Part shown: positions 1 through 4,917 of the stretch, piece after piece
How positions within the stretch are numbered: position 1 is the first letter of the stretch
Layout: each line of letters starts with the position of its first letter
Assembly (NCBI GenBank): GCA_021821235.1
Contig: JAKACS010000183.1
Span: 1-6,489, forward strand
Direction: 5' to 3'
Length of the DNA: 6,489 nt
DNA from: Bacillota bacterium
Lineage (GTDB): Bacteria; Bacillota; Bacilli; Bacillales_B; DSM-18226
Translations under genes and position numbers: made by a program
The notes under the pieces: model-generated
Database searches by the model: none
The model's input: the letters and a program-made list of their open reading frames with translations, nothing else
What the model was told of the DNA's origin: nothing

Positions 1-191
1 GAAATCAAAAACTTGTGGATTTTTTGCCGGACAGCCTGGATTTCAGGCGATGCTATTTCTCTGGCAGCCACGGTTTGGGTGGCAGCCTTTCCCTTGCTTT
101 TACTAAAGAAGAAGGGGGCATTTTGATAACTGCTTTCGCTGAAAACAAGCCAGAAAAGCAAAAGCAGAACCGGTGGTTTTCTTATTTTCAC
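1..191 (-). CDS. N-terminal part of an unidentified exported or membrane-anchored protein (runs off the left edge)
   Basis: The frame stays open from a GTG start at 191-189 to the window edge, giving 63 complete codons. The protein begins MKIRKPPVLLLLFWLVFS: a basic stretch followed by a short hydrophobic segment (about residues 6-18), as in a signal peptide or N-terminal anchor. A polar, Ala/Gln/Lys-rich region follows (about residues 30-63). No ATG is available in this frame. The GTG is supported by a GGTGA SD sequence 8 nt upstream. A sigma-G-like promoter sits a further 40 nt upstream, which would suggest expression in the forespore. I do not recognise the family. The gap to the stop of the CDF gene upstream is about 100 bp with no convincing terminator, so read-through is possible. 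Codon use and the N-terminal organisation make this frame more credible than the overlapping alternatives. Confidence 0.6.
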   Translation of the reverse strand, partial: MKIRKPPVLLLLFWLVFSESSYQNAPFFFSKSKGKAATQTVAAREIASPEIQAVRQKIHKFLI

Positions 192-230
192 TGAAGAATT
201 CACCAATCCTTTGGGAAACTGATTTATGGT

Positions 231-260
231 TAGTATGGATAAAGAAGAAATGAATCATTC
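231..260 (-). promoter_or_regulatory. Candidate sigma-G (forespore) promoter for the left-edge gene
   Basis: On the minus strand, GAATG (256-260) and CATACTA (231-237) are separated by exactly 18 nt. This fits the published B. subtilis sigma-G pattern as I recall it (GHATR, 17-18 nt, CATWHTA) at every specified position. Transcription would start near 224, about 33 nt before the GTG start. No sigma-A -35/-10 pair of similar quality is seen in this 98-bp gap. Short consensus matches arise by chance, so the call is tentative. Confidence 0.4.
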
Positions 261-289
261 TTTTTCCCAAAAAACGGAAAGGTTTTTGA

Positions 290-1270
290 TTATTCATTGC
301 CTGAATTTAACTTTCTATTCCATGATGGGATGCCGTCTTCCTCGTCAAATTCAATCGTAACGTCAACTACACCTTTTTCTGCCATAATCTGTTCTTCCAA
401 TCGATCTTTAATATCATCCGCAGCAGCAACCGTTAGTTGGGGATCAACTTCAATCTCCAGCTCCACATGGAGATCCTCGCCTTCTTTAATTACGGTTATT
501 CCTTGGATATCCTTGACATCCGGATCCTTCATCACCAATGCCCCAATTTTGTTTTTCATTTCTTCATCTGCTTGGCCGATTACCCCTGCTGCATTATCCA
601 AAAATAACTTCCCTACAACTAAAAACATCATTAAAGCAATGATAATAGAAGCAATGCCCTCTGCTTGATAAAAGGAAGTATAGCGAGTAATCAGAACGCC
701 CGTGACTGCTACAATTCCGCCAATTGTGGCAACCAAATCCTCCATAAAAACAAGTTTCGTCGCAGGTGTTGCTTTTCGCAAATGACGAACACTCTCAGTA
801 AAAATTGCAAACCCTTTTGGCTTTATTTTACTTTCTAGGGTTAATTCTATCATTACTTTATAGAGAACAAAGAAATCCAACAGTGTTGCCACTACCAAGA
901 CCGCAATATTTAAGAGAAACCCTTCTTCATTGGATTCACTTTTATTGACGATATGGCTGTAGCCTTCCCTAAACGCCTCAAATGCCATGATACCTACAAT
1001 TAATACCGCCCCTAATAAAACTAAATTAACGAGCCTGCCGAAACCATTTGGAAACCGTTCAGTCGGAGTTTTTTTGCTTAAAGCAGATCCAATGAAAACA
1101 AAGAGTTGATTGGCTGTATCCCCAAAACTACGCAATGTTTCAGCAAAGATTGCCACATTACCAGTGAATAAATAGACTATCCCTTTAAAAAGGGCAATGA
1201 TTAAATTAACAATGCCGGCAAGCATCGCTGAGCGGTTTCCCCTTTTTAACAGTTGGAAAAATTCTCGCAT
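290..1270 (-). CDS. Cation diffusion facilitator (CDF) family metal transporter, ZnT9-like branch
   Basis: This 326-aa membrane protein has the CDF layout: about six membrane helices (roughly 15-36, 40-62, 80-103, 119-141, 173-195, 202-224), then a cytoplasmic alpha/beta domain (about 235-310) of the kind that mediates dimerisation. CDF proteins exchange divalent metals such as Zn, Mn or Fe for protons across the cytoplasmic membrane. In helix 2 the usual DxxxD is replaced by FAETLRSFGDTANQ (E44, S48, D51). In helix 5 the usual HxxxD is replaced by VFMED (E177, D178). As I recall, these substitutions resemble the SLC30A9/ZnT9 group, so substrate and coupling cannot be inferred from the classic YiiP site. 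The ATG at 1270 has an excellent SD (GAAAGGAG, 6-nt spacing). The gene has its own upstream region, so it is probably monocistronic or read through into the left-edge gene. Confidence 0.9.
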   Translation of the reverse strand: MREFFQLLKRGNRSAMLAGIVNLIIALFKGIVYLFTGNVAIFAETLRSFGDTANQLFVFIGSALSKKTPTERFPNGFGRLVNLVLLGAVLIVGIMAFEAFREGYSHIVNKSESNEEGFLLNIAVLVVATLLDFFVLYKVMIELTLESKIKPKGFAIFTESVRHLRKATPATKLVFMEDLVATIGGIVAVTGVLITRYTSFYQAEGIASIIIALMMFLVVGKLFLDNAAGVIGQADEEMKNKIGALVMKDPDVKDIQGITVIKEGEDLHVELEIEVDPQLTVAAADDIKDRLEEQIMAEKGVVDVTIEFDEEDGIPSWNRKLNSGNE

Positions 1271-1320
1271 TGTTTTCTCCTTTCTGTCTATTTATTGTAC
1301 TCTCAAATCAGGTGAAAAAT

Positions 1321-1337
1321 GTACAATATTATAGTAC
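1321..1337 (-). promoter_or_regulatory. CDF gene promoter -10 inside a near-perfect dyad (possible operator)
   Basis: A perfect TATAAT on the minus strand (1328-1333) lies 57 nt upstream of the CDF start codon. It sits inside a 17-bp near-palindrome with GTAC at both ends (1321-1324 and 1334-1337) and one mismatched pair. The -35 position (about 1351-1356) reads GGGGAT and is poor, so the promoter may need an activator. A further ATTGTAC/GTACAAT inverted pair links 1294-1300 with 1321-1327. A metal-responsive repressor or MerR-like regulator would fit, but no regulator gene is present here. Confidence 0.45.
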
Positions 1338-1389
1338 TTTTCTACCTTTTATCCCCGATTTAACATACTTAAAACTCTTTTAATGCGGC

Positions 1390-1417
1390 AAAAACCCCCA
1401 TGCATTGGCATGGGGTT
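1390..1417 (-). terminator. Intrinsic terminator of the AI-2E-family gene
   Basis: On the minus strand, CCCCATGC and GCATGGGG form a perfect 8-bp stem (1396-1403 with 1408-1415) with a 4-nt loop and a following T5. The stem starts directly at the TAA stop of the upstream gene (1416-1418), so that gene is cleanly separated from the CDF gene. Confidence 0.9.
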
Positions 1418-2429
1418 AAGTATTATGGTGATTTTTTTTATCGTCTGTTACCTCAAGTACATCAAGGAGGAAGACAAAGATCGGGATACCGACAATAAGT
1501 CCCCATACCCCAAAAATATACTCTGAAAAAATTAACACGATAAAAGTATAAAAAACCGGTAGATTTGTTTTTGATGACATTAATTTTGGATTTAAAATAT
1601 AGGCCTCAATAGAATGAATGATGAGGATCGCAATCCCAATATAGAGAACTTTTGCAATTCCACCAATGCTGTAGGCGATAATGGTCAACGGAATCATTGA
1701 AATGATGACACCAGCTACAGGGATTAATCCAAGAAGGAATATCAAAATGGATAACCCGCCTAACTGTGGAAAGTCCAATATCCATAAGGCAATAGCTGTT
1801 AACACGGTATTAACCGTTGCAATAATTAGCTGAGTTTCAATTACCTTACCGAACGTTCTTGCAAATTTCTGCGCAAAAAACTCAATTTCAATGTAAATGG
1901 ATGCGATCTTACTTGTTTTAAATTTTCGTGTAAAAGTGATTAGTCGTGGCTTCTCTAAATTAAAAAATAAACTTAACAATAAAGCAAATAAAACTTGAAT
2001 GCCAACTCTGCTAATATCTGTGAAATAGCGAACGATATAGCTAAATCCTTGTTCAATATAATTGGAAATTTGATTTTGTTCCATACGGCTGACAAAATAA
2101 TTTAACACCACATTATCTTGCTTCTTTGTATAAAACGTGGTCAATTGGTTAACCAATTGAGTAATCTCGTTAACTATAATTGGAAAATACTTTCCTATCC
2201 CTAAAGACAGCAAGCCAACTATTAAAGCATAAAGTAGGATTACGAGCAAATTTCGATTGAAGCGAAGGTATCCTGAAACAAATTGAACCAATCGATCCAT
2301 TAAAAAGGTAAAAATAAACGTAAATAAAATTAAATTAAGCATCTCTCTTAGTGAATAAAGAACAAGTGAAATCAGTGCAAAAATAACAATTCGTTTAAAA
2401 CCGCTGCTACTGAGTAATTTATTGATCAT
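1416..2429 (-). CDS. AI-2E/PerM (UPF0118) family membrane protein
   Basis: This is a polytopic membrane protein of the AI-2E exporter/PerM superfamily (B. subtilis paralogues include YdbI, YueF, YrrI, YtvI and YubA). Members export AI-2, act as Na+/H+ antiporters or have no known substrate. About eight hydrophobic helices are visible (roughly 10-27, 32-47, 60-79, 139-157, 199-217, 223-250, 259-280, 294-325), with the usual amphipathic stretch between helices 3 and 4. The C-terminal half carries family-like segments: GLIPVAGVIISMIPL, then NPKLMSSKTNLPVFYT and FGVWGLIVGIPIF. I place the start at the ATG 2429-2427 (337 aa), because a GGGG SD lies 6 nt upstream. An in-frame TTG at 2441 would add four residues but has no SD. 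The SD is an unbroken G run rather than GGAGG. The gene has its own promoter and terminator, so it is probably monocistronic. The substrate cannot be told from sequence. Confidence 0.88.
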   Translation of the reverse strand: MINKLLSSSGFKRIVIFALISLVLYSLREMLNLILFTFIFTFLMDRLVQFVSGYLRFNRNLLVILLYALIVGLLSLGIGKYFPIIVNEITQLVNQLTTFYTKKQDNVVLNYFVSRMEQNQISNYIEQGFSYIVRYFTDISRVGIQVLFALLLSLFFNLEKPRLITFTRKFKTSKIASIYIEIEFFAQKFARTFGKVIETQLIIATVNTVLTAIALWILDFPQLGGLSILIFLLGLIPVAGVIISMIPLTIIAYSIGGIAKVLYIGIAILIIHSIEAYILNPKLMSSKTNLPVFYTFIVLIFSEYIFGVWGLIVGIPIFVFLLDVLEVTDDKKNHHNT

Positions 2430-2469
2430 ATTCAACCCCAATTATTTATAGTGATTACAACTTATTTTT

Positions 2470-2500
2470 ATTATAGCAAAACTATCTAAGGGCTTGCTAT
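2470..2500 (-). promoter_or_regulatory. Promoter of the AI-2E-family gene, with overlapping inverted repeat
   Basis: The minus strand shows an extended -10, TGCTATAAT (TATAAT at 2470-2475), about 41 nt upstream of the ATG. The -35 position has no good match, as is common with extended -10 promoters. A perfect 7-bp inverted repeat (ATAGCAA 2473-2479, TTGCTAT 2494-2500, 14-nt gap, centres 21 bp apart) spans the -10 to -35 interval, where a repressor or MerR-like activator could bind. Confidence 0.5.
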
Positions 2501-2558
2501 CTCTCCACTAATAATCATTTGAAAATATCAGTGACATTTTTCGAAGCATTAATCATTT

Positions 2559-2602
2559 TTTACATTTTTCTTCATACTTCGTTCATATCTTTTGGCTAGA
2601 AT
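2559..2602 (+). promoter_or_regulatory. Promoter and OmpR-type direct repeats of predicted small RNA 1
   Basis: Two exact TTCATA hexamers start at 2571 and 2582, an 11-bp period (TTCATA-N5-TTCATA). TTTACA at 2559 gives a third imperfect copy. The hexamers fit the TTHAYA pattern of Bacillus PhoP boxes and the general layout of OmpR-family sites. A -10-like TAGAAT (2597-2602) follows 9 nt after the last repeat, and no good -35 is seen. The same repeat layout and the TTCGTTCATATCT string recur upstream of RNA 2, which argues for selection rather than chance. Confidence 0.55.
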
Positions 2603-2610
2603 AAGATTAT

Positions 2611-2688
2611 AGGTTGAAAACCTAACTACCTAACCCCCTTTTATATACATCTTTCTCTAGCCGGCTGCTTTTCATGCCGGTTTTTTTT
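2611..2688 (+). ncRNA. Predicted small RNA 1, C-rich, paralogue of the RNA at 3334-3410
   Basis: This is a short unit of about 78 nt between a promoter and an intrinsic terminator. No start codon with an SD lies inside it. The 5' end can fold as AGGTT (2611-2615) with AACCT (2619-2623). The unpaired C-rich core ACCTAACCCCCTTTT (2628-2642) follows, then a short linker and the terminator hairpin. The core and its distance from the 5' GGTT (16 nt) are the same in the second unit. Known C-rich Gram-positive RNAs (RsaE/RoxS, CiaR-dependent csRNAs, CsfG) act by pairing with SD regions, and the same role is inferred here. I cannot assign it to a named family from memory. The transcription start is estimated to within a few nt. 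Confidence 0.6.
2659..2688 (+). terminator. Intrinsic terminator of small RNA 1
   Basis: CCGGC (2661-2665) pairs with GCCGG (2676-2680), extended by a G-U and an A-U pair, with a 10-nt loop and a run of eight T (2681-2688). The T run lies on one side only, so it works for plus-strand transcription. No plus-strand protein gene precedes it. Confidence 0.85.
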
Positions 2689-2713
2689 GATTTTAGTGTA
2701 TATCACCATTGAG

Positions 2714-2751
2714 AAAAGACGACTAATGAAAATTCATCAGTCGCCTTTTTT
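2714..2751. terminator. Bidirectional intrinsic terminator behind the coiled-coil gene
   Basis: A 13-bp stem with two G-U pairs on the minus strand (2718-2730 with 2733-2745) is flanked by AAAA on the left and T6 on the right. It begins 16 nt after the TAA stop of the coiled-coil gene and serves as that gene's terminator. The T6 on the plus side would also stop any read-through from small RNA 1. Confidence 0.85.
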
Positions 2752-2760
2752 CAACCTATC

Positions 2761-3117
2761 TTATTGCCTAGATAACCGTTCAATCTCTGTCTCAACAGTA
2801 AAAATTCGTTTGTTTAACGCTGAAGTCTGATCATCTACATATTCTGTCATTTTATCGGTATAATTGCCAAGGTTGTTAATCATGTTTTTTTGTAATTGTT
2901 CTTGCCCTGCTTTAAGCTCGGTCAAGTTAAATTCAATCCTGTCTAAGCGTCTTTCCGTACCGTCTAACCGCTGTTCTACCCCGCTCAAGCGCTTGTCCAT
3001 TCCGTCTAACCGTTGTTCCATCCCGTCTAAGCGCTTGTCCATTCCGTCTAACCTTTTATGAATTGGTTCCAATTCTTCTTTTAATATCGATCGTAACAAA
3101 TCCACCATTTCACTCAC
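2761..3117 (-). CDS. Small heptad-repeat coiled-coil protein of unknown function
   Basis: This hydrophilic protein of 118 aa is mostly one long coiled coil. A short helical start (MSEMVDLLRSILKEELEPIH) leads into six near-identical heptads of the type KRLDGMD/QRLDGME (residues 21-62). A second helical region follows (LKAGQEQLQKNMINNLG), then a C-terminal helix ending VETEIERLSRQ. Leu and Met/Val/Ile fall at regular heptad positions, suggesting a parallel oligomer. No signal peptide or membrane segment is seen. I chose the GTG at 3117-3115 because GGGGGCGG lies 7 nt upstream and an extended -10 (TGCTATAAT, 3146-3154) lies just beyond. An ATG at 3288 would give 175 aa but lacks an SD, although a fair minus-strand promoter (TTGTAA 3345-3350, 17 nt, TATACT 3322-3327) precedes it. 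Similar repeats occur in many Bacillus hypothetical proteins; no function can be assigned. Confidence 0.65.
   Translation of the reverse strand: MSEMVDLLRSILKEELEPIHKRLDGMDKRLDGMEQRLDGMDKRLSGVEQRLDGTERRLDRIEFNLTELKAGQEQLQKNMINNLGNYTDKMTEYVDDQTSALNKRIFTVETEIERLSRQ
2932..3057 (-). repeat. Tandem 21-bp repeat encoding the heptads
   Basis: Six 21-bp units in frame encode the RLDGMDK-type heptads. The most similar parts repeat with a 42-bp period: a 25-nt stretch at 2987-3011 recurs exactly at 3029-3053. Near-identity at the DNA level points to recent expansion by slippage or unequal recombination, and the copy number probably varies between strains. Confidence 0.85.
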
Positions 3118-3145
3118 TAGAATTCCGCCCCCTGATTTTTCCTCT

Positions 3146-3154
3146 ATTATAGCA
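3146..3154 (-). promoter_or_regulatory. Extended -10 promoter of the coiled-coil gene
   Basis: The minus strand reads TGCTATAAT, a perfect extended -10. Transcription would start near 3139-3140 and leave a 22-nt leader holding the G-rich SD. The -35 region has no clear TTGACA match. This site supports the GTG start at 3117. Confidence 0.5.
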
Positions 3155-3272
3155 TATCGTCTAGTCCTAGAGTTCAGCATATAAAATGGACTTTGTGTGA
3201 CGAGGCCACTGCTAAGGAATTCTTTAAGCCGTTTTTTTTGCAATGTATGTAACGATGAAAACCTGTCCAATT

Positions 3273-3329
3273 TTATTAAATCCTTCATTCTTTTGTCATA
3301 ATTCGTTCATATCTATCAAGTAGTATAAT
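3273..3329 (+). promoter_or_regulatory. Promoter and phased direct repeats of predicted small RNA 2
   Basis: Hexamers TTATTA (3273), TTCATT (3284), GTCATA (3295) and TTCATA (3306) are spaced exactly 11 bp apart, so they lie on one face of the helix. A perfect TATAAT (3324-3329) follows 12 nt after the last hexamer, and no consensus -35 is present. The layout fits activation by an OmpR-family response regulator. A minus-strand TATACT (3322-3327) overlaps the -10, so a divergent promoter may share the site. Confidence 0.55.
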
Positions 3330-3333
3330 AATT

Positions 3334-3410
3334 GGTTAGACGCCTTACAACCTAACCCCCTTTTTAAATAGACCCCTTATTGAACCTGCCAAGTGGCGGG
3401 TTCCTTTTTT
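3334..3410 (+). ncRNA. Predicted small RNA 2, C-rich, paralogue of the RNA at 2611-2688
   Basis: This unit of about 77 nt matches RNA 1 over its first 31 nt without gaps, about four fifths identical by eye, including the exact core ACCTAACCCCCTTTT (3350-3364). GGTTAG (3334-3339) can pair with CTAACC (3352-3357), which would hide part of the core, so pairing could be gated by structure. A second C-rich string, GACCCCTTAT (3371-3380), is present only here. The unit ends in an intrinsic terminator and has no plausible reading frame. Its role is inferred to be pairing with G-rich SD regions. The transcription start is estimated from the TATAAT. Confidence 0.62.
3382..3410 (+). terminator. Intrinsic terminator of small RNA 2
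   Basis: GAACCTGCC (3382-3390) pairs with GGCGGGTTC (3395-3403) over 9 bp with one G-U, a 4-nt loop, then C and T6 (3405-3410). It is a strong plus-strand terminator with no protein gene in front of it. Confidence 0.88.
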
Positions 3411-3447
3411 ATGGTTGATTCTGCCGTGCAGCTGTAATCCGAACCAT
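3411..3447. repeat. Inverted repeat between small RNA 2 and the kinase terminator
   Basis: ATGGTTGATT (3411-3420) is complementary to AATC plus AACCAT (3436-3439 and 3442-3447), with a 2-nt bulge. The inner loop can form CTGC/GCAG. It begins directly after the U-tract of small RNA 2 and has no long T run of its own. It may be a backup terminator or an RNA 3' structure; no function is assigned. Confidence 0.4.
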
Positions 3448-3458
3448 CCTTTTAAATA

Positions 3459-3494
3459 ACAAAAGCTTCCGAAGATTGCCTCGGAAGCTTTTGT
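3459..3494 (-). terminator. Intrinsic terminator of the ABC/two-component operon
   Basis: A perfect 14-bp stem (3459-3472 with 3481-3494) with an 8-nt loop lies 19 nt after the TAA stop of the histidine kinase. On the minus strand the stem ends in TTTTGT followed by TATTT. It closes the operon that enters from the right. Confidence 0.88.
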
Positions 3495-3513
3495 GTAGAT
3501 AAAACATACTATT

Positions 3514-4917
3514 TTATTTCGGTTGTTCGAATGGAAGCTGGACTACAACGCTTGTCCATTCCCCGAGTTCGCTGTCAATCACAATTTGGCCGTTAAATTT
3601 TTCAACAATCTGCTTGGCAATCGAAAGTCCGATTCCGTGGCCGCCCTGCTTGCGATTTCTTGATTTATCAACACGATAAAACCGATCAAACACAAAGGGA
3701 AGATCTTCAACGGGAATGCCGATTCCGTAATCCTTCACTTCCATTCGCAGCTGTTTTTGCCATTTCGAACAATGAATCTCAACTGTTTTGTTTTCTTTCG
3801 AATACTTCAGCGCATTATCCAGAAGGATGACCAGCAGCTGTTCAAACAATCTTTTGGTAAAAAGAATTTTGGTACCCGCGGGCAATTCATTCTGAAAATG
3901 AATTTGAAAATCTTCATGAATTAATTGAAAATTTTTTACCACATCTTCAATCAGCGGAACAACATTCACACTCTCCCGTTCTTCGATCGTTTGCGAATTC
4001 TCGTCCATTCTTGATAGTTCCAATAAATCCTTTACTAAAACCGTCAGCCGATCCACTTCACGCAAACTCGATTTCAATGACTTCTCCAAAACCTTTGGAT
4101 CTTCTTTGCCCCAGCGGTCAACCATTGACAAATGACCTTTGATAATGGACAAAGGTGTCCGCAGTTCATGGGAAGCATCTTCAATAAATTGACGCTGCTG
4201 GTTAAATGACTTTTCAATTTGATCCATCAACTCATTAAAATGGATCGCTAGTTCCGAGATTTCATCATGATTTTCCTTCACCTGCACCCGTTCTTTTAAT
4301 CCATGCTTTTTTATGCGGTTAACAGTCGCCGATATTTCCTTAACCGGTGTAAGCAGCTTTTTTGAAATCAACAAGCCGCCAAAAAAGCTGAGGATGATCG
4401 CGCCAACTCCTGTAGCCACCATGACAAAAAAGAATTGATCGACTAAACCTTCAAAAGTGGAAAGACTTCTGGCAATTTCAATTGTCCCAACAGATTGGCC
4501 ATCTGTTATTGGACTGCGGAGAATCAACACCCGATCTTCCCCATGCTTAGTCAGCTCTACTTGCTCGACCGGTGCCGGCTGCGGTTTTACCCACTGTGTG
4601 GACAAATCATTGGCAACAGACAGGATGACTCGACCACGGTCATCAAGGATTCGAATAAATTGATGTTTTTCATTTAATTGTTGTAAATAAGGGTTGCGAT
4701 CTTGAAAGAGCTCTCCCCCTTTATCGCGGTAATAGGCCTGGATGTCCTTGAGATTTTTTTTCAGCGTCTGCTGTTCGTAGCGCACCATCCAATTATTCAT
4801 CGTTAAAAACTGGACGACGTTATAGGTTAAAAATAATAAAATCAATAAGAAAGAGGCCCAAAGAGCCAGCTTCCATTTGATTTTCAAATTCGTAAGCTTG
4901 TTCCGAAAGAAATTCAT
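3514..4917 (-). CDS. arlS: ArlS/YkoH-like sensor histidine kinase
   Basis: This 467-aa membrane sensor kinase phosphorylates the response regulator encoded just upstream. Helix 1 (about 17-40) and helix 2 (about 162-186) flank an extracytoplasmic sensor domain of about 120 residues. A HAMP domain follows (187-240), then the H box SHELRTPL with phospho-accepting H250. The ATPase domain has the N box with N368 (LLDNALKYS), the G1 box DYGIGIP (397), the F box FDRFYR (410-415) and the G2 box GGHGIGLSIA. All catalytic motifs are intact. The stretches SFNQQRQFIEDASHELRTPL and QGHL/RWGKxDPxVLE-type residues closely follow S. aureus ArlS as I recall it; B. subtilis YkoH is the other relative. The name is by family, not proven orthology. 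The start codon overlaps the regulator stop (ATGA, 4914-4917), which implies translational coupling. The signal is unknown. Confidence 0.92.
   Translation of the reverse strand: MNFFRNKLTNLKIKWKLALWASFLLILLFLTYNVVQFLTMNNWMVRYEQQTLKKNLKDIQAYYRDKGGELFQDRNPYLQQLNEKHQFIRILDDRGRVILSVANDLSTQWVKPQPAPVEQVELTKHGEDRVLILRSPITDGQSVGTIEIARSLSTFEGLVDQFFFVMVATGVGAIILSFFGGLLISKKLLTPVKEISATVNRIKKHGLKERVQVKENHDEISELAIHFNELMDQIEKSFNQQRQFIEDASHELRTPLSIIKGHLSMVDRWGKEDPKVLEKSLKSSLREVDRLTVLVKDLLELSRMDENSQTIEERESVNVVPLIEDVVKNFQLIHEDFQIHFQNELPAGTKILFTKRLFEQLLVILLDNALKYSKENKTVEIHCSKWQKQLRMEVKDYGIGIPVEDLPFVFDRFYRVDKSRNRKQGGHGIGLSIAKQIVEKFNGQIVIDSELGEWTSVVVQLPFEQPK

Noticed and set aside
1..126. Plus-strand frame open from the left edge, ending in a hydrophobic stretch plus KKK, like the tail of a membrane transporter
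   Set aside because: The opposite-strand frame has a start, SD, promoter candidate and signal-like N-terminus. The hydrophobic look probably mirrors it.
103..297. 64-codon minus-strand frame starting at 297 (MNNQKPFRFLGK...)
   Set aside because: It has no SD, a low-complexity Phe/Lys composition and no family feel. It overlaps the better-supported frame starting at 191.
297..668. 123-codon plus-strand frame, Ser/Thr/Ile-rich
   Set aside because: It lies wholly antisense to the CDF gene with typical shadow composition.
2571..2587. Repeats as a CRISPR-like or mobile-element signature
   Set aside because: There are only a few 6-bp units at 11-bp spacing, without spacers, terminal inverted repeats or a transposase.
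2594..2603. GGCTAGAATA before RNA 1 fits the sigma-F -10 pattern
   Set aside because: No matching -35 lies at the required distance (the nearest CATA is 17 nt away), and the site is not preserved before RNA 2.
2864..3061. Plus-strand frame opposite the coiled-coil repeats (Arg/Ser/Pro-rich)
   Set aside because: It is the complement of the heptad repeat array, with no SD and no plausible composition.
2559..3410. Riboswitch or attenuator leader reading for the two C-rich units
   Set aside because: Both units end in a terminator and no plus-strand gene follows, so there is nothing to attenuate.
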